Of a stretch of DNA of 64,000 bases, positions 55,727-64,000 are shown piece by piece; the stretch's first letter is position 1, and each line of letters starts with the position of its first letter. A model generated the notes under the pieces. It ran no database searches, was not told where the DNA came from, and worked only from the letters and a program-made list of their open reading frames with translations. This DNA comes from Prinsepia uniflora. Taxonomy: Eukaryota; Streptophyta; Magnoliopsida; Rosales; Rosaceae. The position numbers and the translations under genes were made by a program. The stretch spans positions 33,205,566 through 33,269,565 of the forward strand of contig CM064871.1 of the NCBI GenBank assembly GCA_032719365.1. Reading direction: 5' to 3'.

Positions 55727-58700
55727 TGTAACAACCCGTCCCGATAAGGTCACTAGTGGAGAATGACGATTTTGCCCCTAGTTAGGGCAAAAATGTTGAC
55801 TTTAGTTCGGGTGGTCGGATGGACTTTGACCGGTGACTAGGACGTAGTTTAGGACGTCACGAACCCGTAGACATGTGGTACGTTCGATTCCGACATCCGA
55901 GGAGGAAGTTGTGATGATCGGAAGGTTGAGGGTATTATCGTAATTTTGGTAAAATAGGGGGAAAAGTTGACTTTTTGAATAATTGGGTTTTGGTATGTTG
56001 ACCTAGGATGGTAAGGTAGATCTCGTCGTCCTGAGTTCGATGACAGGCGGCACGTATTCATCGGACTTACGAGGCGAGAGATACGGGTCTAGGAAGTTGT
56101 GGCAAAACCGTAAAAAAATGAGTTAAATTGGAGGGTATTTTGGTCTTTGTGGCACATTGGGATTTGTGCAGAGAGAGAAGAAATGGAAGGCTGAGATTGA
56201 ACCAGGTGGGAGGAGGGTTGAGTGATTGGTGACATGTGGCACAGGACTAGAGGATTCTGGTGGAATCGTGTATGTGCGCGGTCCCAATTATTTGGGTGCA
56301 ACTGTGTGTGCCCGTGTGTTGTTCTTCGACACAGACAGAAACAGAGGGTGAGGCATTGGGAGCAATTGATCGACTCAGTGCAAGGGGGGAGTGAAGAGTG
56401 CTTGTGAGAGTGACAGGGAGGAGTGTTTGTACTAGTGATCGTGTTATGGTGGAGGAATCGTGCAAGGCGGTACGGTGGTGGTGCGGCCAAGTTTTGGGGA
56501 AACAGGGAGACCGTGAGAGCGTTGGTGGTGGCTACGTCGTGTGGTGACTCAAACCACGACCGTGGGAAGTTCAGGAGGCTGCAGGGAGTCCAACGAACAC
56601 CGTGGCACGCGGCGGTGCGCACAGCGGAGACGCAATTAAAAGGTGAGATCTCTTGCTCTTTTTTTCCCGTGATGTTCAATTTGGAAGTCGTGAGGTTGGG
56701 CTTAGAGTTGAGAGGAATGAAGGTCAGGGTGAGGTTCAGGAGGGTCCTAGGCGTCGACTAGGATGGTCGCCGTGACGGGGGTGTACACGGCGGAGATCAG
56801 ACGACGGCAGGCACTCTGGTGCTCTGTTTTGCCGTGATGTTCGAACCCAAAGTCGTCGAGGTTGGGGCTGAGTCGAAGGTCTAGGAGTGTTGTTCTAGGA
56901 TCAGTAAGGCCCTAGGAAGAGTCTGGTGTTGCCACCGTGACGGGGGGTGACCGGAGCGGATGGATCGTGAAACAGGGGGAGTATGGCCGTCTGGTTCGAG
57001 CTTTAATCGACGATGATGGGGCCATGTCGAGGTTAGAGGAGTAGGGGAATGAATTCATGGTGCCTGGACGAAGCTATAGGAAAAGAGAGGAGATGAAATG
57101 GTGGCCGGACGGTGGAGATTGCTTCTCGCTGGTCCAGGTTGCAGCGCCGGTTCAACACAGTGAGTCGAGGTTGATGACGGTGCACTGTAGCAGCGCGTGA
57201 GGGCCTCGCGCAGCCACTTTGGGCGACGCGTGGTTGCGCGTGCGGCGGCTGTTGGAGAAGTAATCAACATGGTTGTTGGTCTAGGAGTTATGGTGAGTTC
57301 AATGGAGTTGGTTTCGGGTCAATCGGATGTCGTTTGAGTTTAGTTCCGCCTTTGAGTTTAGTTCCGCGAGGGTGAAGGTTTAAGGTCCCGGGTTTTATGT
57401 TTTCGATTCAGGGAATTTTGAGGAAATTTAGGTGAACTTTCGTAGACGTATTAGTGACGTATTTGTGACGGTGATTGACAGGATCGGGATTTCCTGAGGA
57501 AGCCGAGGAACGTACAGGACGTTCAGGACGCGAGTAGGGCTCAGTACTGTGAGTGGACCCCTTCTCTAAACTCGAGCATGCATAACTGTTTTCTATAATT
57601 GTTTTATAGTTTTAATCATTATTCTATGTTTATCGAATATGTTTTGGTTGGCTTTACATGATTGCACGTTTTTCGAGGAAGTTCGATTTTTAGCACGTTT
57701 TACGAGAAAGTGATTGGTTTCTGAACTTGATGCTATGGTTTTGGGATTTCAATTGATAAGTGGTTTTCACTGATTATAAAGGGATTATAGAACATGATTT
57801 CGATGATTAAAGGTTTTCGGTTTTAAAATCGGATTTCGGGAAACGAGATTTGGTTTTAAAGTTGAAAAGTGGATTCCGGAGTTGGGTTCAGAATGACGGT
57901 TCTGAACGCCGGAAGGGCTTCAGACCGGGGATTTCGGATTCGAGTTTGGATATGGATTTCCAGTGGTTTTCAAACGGTTTTGGGATTGGATTTGCTGGAT
58001 CTGGATATTGGGTTTAAAGACCCGAATTGATATTGACGGGGGACGGGCCCGGTTTGAGTTTAAAGACTCGGGAGTTTAAAGACTCGGATATGTTGTTTTT
58101 CCCCCGTAGGCCTTGAGTTTAAAGACTCAGGAGTTTAAAGACTCGGATATGATTAAGGCCTGGATTGAGTTTAAAGACTCGGGAGTTTAAAGACTCGGAT
58201 AGGTCCAGCAGGTTTGATCGGGAAATGATGATTTGAGCTTTATGGTTTATGATACGGGTTTTGATACTCATGCCATGATTTCCATACCTGTTTTATAGTG
58301 TTTCTGTTTCTTATGATGTTTTATGATAATTGAGTTATAACTGTGTTAATAACTGTTGGTTATGCATGTGGTTTTCAAAACGGAGGGTTAAACTCGGTTT
58401 TCTGATAAATGGTTTAGAACTTTTCTTTTATTATGGTCCACTCACACCTTTTGTTTTTAACTTGCCCTCCAGGTTGTGGAGCGAGCGCGGGGTCTTGACG
58501 TCGATGCAGCGTCTGAGGCATAGACATTTCGTGCGGGCTCCCGGAGTGTTTACTTTTCTTCCGCGTGCGTGTAAATGTCATCGGTTTTCATTTCCTTGTA
58601 CAGTATAACTTCGGGATATTTTATATAGTTTCTCCTGCGTCTGATTGAGTTTTTGGTGATTTTGAGTGAGTTGTACTTGTGTGTTGCGTCGGGGAGTCAG

Positions 58701-58754
58701 ACGGGAGCAGGATTTACCTCGGGTTTCGGGGTGAAACCGGGGTGGGTCCTGACA
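55727..58754 (+). mobile_element. Inner solo LTR (3.0 kb)
   Basis: TGTAACAACCCGTCCCG...GGGTGGGTCCTGACA. Close relative of the solo LTR at 33960-36866 (shared 'ctgaacgccggaagggcttc', GAGTTTAAAGACTCGG array, ending). Flanks are tggat and tggga, so the TSD is imperfect. ORFs such as 56089-56679 on the minus strand have no recognisable domain. Confidence 0.88.
58046..58200 (+). repeat. GAGTTTAAAGACTCGG minisatellite
   Basis: Three pairs of GAGTTTAAAGACTCGG-type units, as at 36203-36336. Confidence 0.75.
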
Positions 58755-60358
58755 TGGGACCCATGGATGAGTGACACTTAGTGTCACTCATCCGATTGGC
58801 TAAAACCCTTAAATTGTGGATCTATCTTAATTAAATAATATTATTTTAATATTTTATAATTAATCTAATTACCACTCAATCCTAACCCTCCATTCCAAAT
58901 TAATCACTCAATCCTCACCATTCATCTCATCCCATCCCCATCTCATCTGATCAAATCATCTTCTTCTCTTTTCTTCAAAACCCGAAACACCATTTCCATT
59001 TCTCTCAAAAACAAACACCTCACCACCTTCCCTAAAACCGTGTCTAACTTGGGTGGCCCCTGAAGGGAACGTTGAGGAGGAGATGAGATGAACACGGTGG
59101 TGCTATAGGTTTGAACGGAGGGCCACCGCGGTGGCCACGGCGGGGAGGGTTGACCCGTGAGGTAATGGTTTCAAAATTTTGTTTTTGGGTTCTAGAGGGA
59201 TTGAGTGGATTTCATTAATGGAAATGGACTTCTGGAGGTTGTAGGAGCCTGTCGGGATCAAAGTAAGTGGCTAGGACGGCCAGGAACGGTGGTGAACGGC
59301 GGAGGAACCCGCCACCGCCATGGTTGGTCTTGGAGGTATGATTTTCACGGGCTTTCTTATGTTTTTAAGAGCTAAAAAGATAGGAAACAAGGTTAGGAAG
59401 GAATTAGGATCAAAATGGAACGAAATGGGATTAGAAATGAACAGTTTGGGCCTTGAACCGGTTCGGCCGGTCCAGAACCAGTGAACCCGGTTCACTACGG
59501 GTTGAAGAAGGTGAATAATGCATACGCGTGGGCTCACGCGCAGGGACTTCATTGGGCGCGTGGGGGCTCGTGTCCCATAATTTGGGGATGTCTTCAACAC
59601 GTGAAATCTTTTATTCGTTGTAACGAACATTTTGGGGCTGGTTTCGTGTCGATCGGACACCGTCTCGATAATGTTCGGGGCATCGGAAGGTTTAGGTTCG
59701 GGATTTAAAATAGTTAAAAATTTGGAAAAATTACGAGGCTTCAATGAGAGGTTAATATGGTAGTTAGTAACCCTCTAGATTGATTTGGACAGGTTTGGGA
59801 GTCCCGGTCACGATGATTTTCCCGGTGAGGCTTACAGCACCCAAACCGAGGCGATAGCTCGGATGGTCTGTGAGTGGACCTTGATTTATAAACTGTGATG
59901 CATGCATAAATGTTTTATATGGATTATTAATGTGATTCTATGATGTTGATTTGGATATTAGTGAATTATATGGTTTCACGTATTTCGAGGCGATTTACGT
60001 GCTTTCTGGTTTTACACTGATTTTCCGTACTTATGGTTTTGGATATGATTTTATGAAATGGTTTTGGATTTGATAAAGTAAACTCGGGTTTGAGACCCAC
60101 TTGTTTGGAAACCCTCGGACTCGAAGTCCTTTTAGTGACGTTCTCGGGATAGAGGCCCAATTGGTTCGTAAATTGATTTCGGATTTGGAAATATGGAATC
60201 GGGCATGAGACCCATTTGAATTACGAACTCTCAGACTTGAGGTCCATTTGATTTAACGAGGTATTAGGCCGGAGGCCCAGTTGGTTTACAATTCAGGCGG
60301 GAGGTCCAGTTTGTATGTGGATTCGGGCCTAGGGCCCAGCTATGTGTTACAAATGGTT

Positions 60359-60508
60359 TTTATGGTTCATGACGGTTTATGGGAACCGGCATGAGCCCTT
60401 GAAATGGATTTATGGTTCATGACGGTTTATGGGAACCGGCATGAACCCTTGAAAGGATTTTATGGTTCATGACAGCTTATGAGGGTCGGTCATGAATCCT
60501 TGAAAGGT
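60359..60508 (+). repeat. 50-bp triple tandem repeat
   Basis: Units start at 60359, 60409 and 60459 with TTTATGGTTCATGAC. The first two are almost identical and the third is diverged. Confidence 0.9.
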
Positions 60509-61280
60509 TTAAAAAATGATTTCAAAAGGTTTTTCGTATGCCATCCTTTATATATGATTGTCTCCTCCGGGGAGGGTCGTTGGCCTGGGTGGACCCCGGA
60601 GTAGTCACGGAGCACTGACTGAGTGGAGTCACCCCCGAGTTGGGTTCCTTACTCTCAGGATGGGCATGGTTTGTAACCTCTAGGGAGGGTCATTGATCTA
60701 CAGACATTGACCCGGGTGGACTCTGGAGAGACTTGGGTTTGAGACCCCGGTTAGCACGCGCGTAGCTCTATATACCGTGACAGGTTCGGTGATATGAAAT
60801 ATTATGGATAAACATGGTTTCAATTGGTTTGGGAAATTGTGTTTTATGATAATAAATGGATTTGGGCTGAGATCCCGCATATGTTTACTATGTTATGGTT
60901 TTCTGTAAATGGTTTGGGCAGGAGCCCGTATGATTATGGTTGTTTAAACATATGTGATTGGATAAATGGTTTTACTATGCATGCATGCTTTTTAGTGAAG
61001 GGTATAAAGGTCTTTATAAAATGTTTTTACGAAACTTATTACTTTTTGTCCACTCAGTCTTTCTGTTTTCAATACCCTTCAGGTTGGATACGGTGGTTGG
61101 ATACGGTGCGGACTGTAGCAGAGACCGATATATCACATACCTCTTCCGGATCCTGGCGTACTCTGATAGCCCGAGAGGGCAAAGGTTGGAAATTTCCCTT
61201 GTCTGACACTTCGTGTTAGACGGAATCAGGGGCGTTCCTTGTTAATCCCCGGGGGATTGAGGACGGGTCCTGACAGATTT

Positions 61281-61640
61281 CATATTAAAAGATAGAAATT
61301 TACACTTTACTACACTATGATTTACACCTTATAATAAATTCATACATAACCTTTTCAATATTGAAGTTACCTCTTTCAATTATTTTAAAAGGGAAAACAT
61401 GGCCTCTCCGTTAACTATTTCGGTAAGATTTATGTTAAATGCTAGTGTGGACAAAATGGAACTCATTATTAAATTTAAATTAATGACAAGTCAGTGCCAT
61501 GTGGCAAAAAATTAGTCACTTTCAAATTACTAAAACTAATTTTTTTTTCATGAATTTTAAAACTAGCCTATTCAAAATCAAAACTAAAAACTAAAAACAA
61601 CAAAATAAAATATAAAAGGTTGTTGAATGGAAGAAGTAGG
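61281..61640. other. AT-rich spacer
   Basis: No gene or repeat family recognised. It may be the continuation of the Tat element or the 5' leader of the LINE. Confidence 0.4.
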
Positions 61641-61775
61641 GGCGACTTTTCATTATTTCGGCGGCTGGGTTTTGTTTAACCTATGTGTGGCATTTGAACG
61701 GTGGTTTTAGAATTTGCAGCGTGGGTGACAATCTGCAGATTATCATGGAACTGGTTCCGTGATGGGGTTTTGTCT

Positions 61776-63003
61776 ATGGAGAACCTTACTAGCCATATGG
61801 AGTCACACTTGGCAATATCGGTAGAGGAGGATTTCGAGCTGGACGTTATTGGCGGTGAGGGGTTGTCCTTGCTTGCAAGGTTTCTACTTGTTGGTCGATT
61901 ACTAATGACAAGAGGTTTTAACAGGGAAGCTCTGATGAGTACCCTTCAATACATTTGGTTTACGAGGGCACCTTTTTAGTGGTGACGATGGGGGAGATGG
62001 GCAGGTTCCTTTTCTCATTTGAGAGTGCGGTGAACCACAACAAGGTCGTACAGGAATCACCATGGTCTTTTGATAGAGATCTCTTCATGTTGACGCAACA
62101 GATCGGTTAATCGACCTGGGGGACGTCTGTCTTGATTCACAAGACTTCTGGACTCGTGTACGTAAGATACCCCATGTGTTCTTGAATCCTAGTCTGCTTG
62201 AGAGAGTTGGAAATCATGTGGGGCATTTTTTGGCGGTGGATAAAGGACATAATGGTGATTTTTTGGGAACTTTCCTTCGAATCCGTGTGGCAGTGCAGGT
62301 GGGCAAGCCTCTGAAGCTTTTCATAACGTTGAAACTCTTCCCTTCTAAACCAGCAAAGAAGTATGAGACCAAGTATAAGCACCTGCCATTTTTCTACTTT
62401 TGGTGTGGCCACTTGGATCACTTCTTTAATATTTGTACACTTCCTTTGTTGGGTAAAAGGGTTGAGTTCTCTTTTGGACGTTGGAAGACTATATAGAAGG
62501 ATGTGTTCTGTATTTAGCCTCAAGATGGTTTTAAGGGGGTGATTTTTGGTCTCACCATTAGAGCTAAGGGGGTTCCTCACGCTATGGTGGAACAAAGGGT
62601 GGTGCACCACCGAACCTTACTTCTTTTTTCCACGCATCTAGTTCTGCGGAGTAAGGAAACCTGGAAACGCAGACGTCTAAAGGATAGGTCTGGGCATAAT
62701 GGCGCCTCTCGGTGTGGGTCTCTAGTTTTTGGTAAGCCATTAGCGAGACCTGTTATGGGTGTTCCTGTGATGGCTACCAAAGCGCTCCCCAACGGTCATT
62801 CAGTTTCTACGACTAGGTCTTCTGGTTTCAGTGTGCTACCATCGACTATTGCGCTAAGTGTTAAATCTTCTATTTTTGGTGTCCTACTACTGAATGTTGA
62901 GCCTTGCGGGCCTGCTACACCTTTGGCAATTTTGTCTATAGAAACTAGTTCGCATGATCGTGGGGTGTTGAGATGGGCAAGTAAGGAAATGGTGGTTGCC
63001 TAG
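61776..63003 (+). pseudogene. LINE ORF1 (DUF4283-type nucleic-acid-binding protein)
   Basis: Read in three frames: MENLTSHMESHL ... LLARFLLVGRLLMTRGFNREALMSTLQYIW (61776-61979). Then come GRFLFSFESAVNHNKVVQESPWSFDRDLFML and, after a stop, IPHVFLNPSLLERVGNHVGHFLAVD ... GTFLRIRVAVQVGKPLK. KYKHLPFFYFWCGHLDHFFNIC (to about 62445) follows. This is the DUF4283 domain plus its zinc knuckle; the first knuckle Cys is Tyr. The C-terminal tail (62539-63003) is Ser/Arg-rich and open. The native protein packages LINE RNA. Stops at 61977 and near 62108 and frame changes make it non-functional. Confidence 0.78.
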
Positions 63004-63170
63004 GGACAACTTTGGTTGGGTGGGTGGGGTTCTCTTGGTTAATGTTAAGCCCCCCAAAAGTGATGACTTTCTGGACGGAGTACAAGTGGTTCAAACTCAG
63101 GTGCCTCTATTAGCAAATTGGTGGTGAATAAATCCAGAAAAGTGATAAGGTCGACCCATCATGAGCAATA

Positions 63171-63243
63171 AGTATCTTAAGCTGGAATGTTCGTGGGCTG
63201 GGATGTCTACAAGTAATGAGGGCCTTGAAGCATTTAATTTTTT
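63171..63243 (+). pseudogene. LINE ORF2 N-terminus (endonuclease start)
   Basis: SILSWNVRGLGCLQVMRALKHLI, the conserved start of the plant L1 apurinic endonuclease (usually 'ILSWNCRGLG...R.LK.LI'). It is cut off after about 24 codons. Confidence 0.8.
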
Positions 63244-63267
63244 AGGGCAAAGAACCCACGTACTTTG

Positions 63268-63335
63268 ACCCGGACGGACGGTGTAAAAATGACCGTTTTA
63301 CCCTAGATTTGGGTAAAATATTGACTTTTGATAGA
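63268..63335 (+). repeat. Fragment of TGTAAC-family LTR
   Basis: 'gaccgttttaccctagatttgggtaaaatattgac' resembles 55314-55354 and 47835-47872 in the solo LTRs. No termini seen. Confidence 0.5.
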
Positions 63336-63338
63336 GAT

Positions 63339-64000
63339 ATTATCAAGCACTAAAGATGTACTAGGTAAAAACTCTATGTGTAATAAACTTTGCAAGCGCA
63401 CAAGACATGTAAATAGTATAGATGCAAGGCAAAGGTCGATCCCACGAAGACTTGCTCAATGATATCCAATTCTGTTTAACTCAATTGACTTAAGTGGAGT
63501 AATTAAAATGCAATGGGGGGTTTGTTGCGTTTTATGAATGAAGTAAATTAACTAATAATAACTAACTAAGTTGATCTAGGGTTTCTATCCACCTTTACCA
63601 ATTATATTTCCATTAGATTTCCTTGATTAGATTACTATGCATGTATCTGAAGTAAGTGCCCGTGCAGGGGTCCGGCTAAGGTTCACCCCACACATATTAT
63701 CTAATCTTAGATTGCATGTTTAAGCGTGATGTGTCCACCCTTAAACAACTATTACCGATGGTGCGTGATAATGCATGAAACATGAAGAAGATTTAATGAC
63801 ACTACACTGTCCCTAGAAAAGTGATGTGCAGACCTAGGAAGTCATGAGTTTAGATTACGAATAAGTCCCCCTCTTAAATGTGATGCTACAAATTGCAGGG
63901 TGAACACAAACATCGAGGTGATCCATCAAGCAATTACATCGACAATTATACACAAATAAGGTAGCTAAGCTTATAAGCATAAATTCAGTTCTTGAAACGC
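63339..64000 (-). mobile_element. Reverse-oriented Athila-like LTR, running off the window
   Basis: Alignable with 530-1060 (and 15533-16060): 'aaaggtcgatccc', 'agatttccttga', 'gtgataatgcatgaaac', 'gatttaatgacactacact', 'aattatacacaaataaggtagct'. It is the same LTR family as the one splitting the Tat integrase, diverged. No internal domain is visible. Confidence 0.65.

Larger units (their letters stand above)
55195..61275 (+). mobile_element. Solo LTR with a second solo LTR inside
   Basis: TGTAACGACCCGTCCCG...GAGGACGGGTCCTGACA with exact TSD gattt (55190-55194, 61276-61280). Subtracting the inner insertion (55727-58754) leaves about 3.05 kb. The two halves continue each other, as seen by comparison with the related minus-strand LTR at 43723-46240, where the motif around the insertion point is uninterrupted (45887-45935). 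No internal domain or partner LTR. Confidence 0.93.
61640..63245 (+). mobile_element. L1-type LINE, 3'-truncated
   Basis: It holds a broken ORF1 and only the first codons of ORF2, and breaks off at about 63245, where unrelated LTR sequence begins. Most of ORF2 (endonuclease, RT) is absent. No poly-A tail is seen because the 3' end is missing; the 5' end is approximate. Confidence 0.75.

Noticed and set aside
56089..56679. 196-codon minus-strand ORF
   Set aside because: Inside a solo LTR, no domain, His/Ser/Thr-rich text of a low-complexity region; not conserved in the sister LTR at 33960.

Overview
The window is a block of nested plant LTR retrotransposons. I see no host single-copy gene, no tRNA gene, no genuine rRNA locus and nothing prokaryotic. 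The families present are a Tat-lineage Ty3/gypsy element, an Athila-type Ty3/gypsy element, a gutted Athila-like non-autonomous element, a Tekay/Del-type chromovirus, two Cassandra TRIMs carrying 5S rRNA sequence, several ~2.5-3.2 kb solo LTRs and an L1-type LINE. This mix points to a repeat-rich flowering plant; I cannot name the species.

Layout. (1) Positions 1-27585 are dominated by a direct tandem duplication with a ~15.0 kb unit. Bases 1-12584 match 15004-27585 almost perfectly; reading the two by eye I found about 20 differences, many of them homopolymer length changes. The unit contains a degenerate Tat element whose integrase is split by a reverse-oriented LTR, which is itself split by a 5.7 kb non-autonomous Athila-like element, which in turn carries a Cassandra TRIM. 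The duplication junction at 12584/12585 fuses the gag of one Athila copy to the reverse transcriptase of the Tat element. (2) A nearly complete Athila element lies at 24765-38024. It has a 1399-codon protease-RT-RNaseH-integrase frame, and its 3' LTR is interrupted by a 2.9 kb solo LTR. (3) 38030-42595 resumes the Tat element with an antisense, apparently intron-containing gene of the 'gypsy-type transposon' family. (4) 42601-54896 is a minus-strand Tekay/Del chromovirus with two solo LTRs nested in it. (5) 55195-61275 is a solo LTR with another solo LTR inside it. (6) 61640-63245 is a broken LINE, and 63339-64000 is another reverse-oriented Athila-like LTR running off the window.

Most boundaries are supported by matching 5-bp target-site duplications (TSDs): atata, aggaa, gagat, tatgt, catat, ggctc, agccg, gattt. 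These let the insertion order be read directly. Tat came first. The Athila, Tekay, reverse LTR and Cassandra insertions into it followed. Solo LTRs landed in the Athila and Tekay elements, and the 15 kb tandem duplication (or an assembly duplication that looks like one) came last or nearly last.

The points most worth a second look are: the 15 kb tandem duplication and its chimeric junction; two hairpin-forming non-coding motifs shared by the autonomous Athila and the gutted element; LTR termini shared by Cassandra and the large chromovirus-type LTRs, which suggest a mobilising partner; the spliced antisense gene in the Tat element; and an Asp-to-Glu change in the Athila RT catalytic pair.
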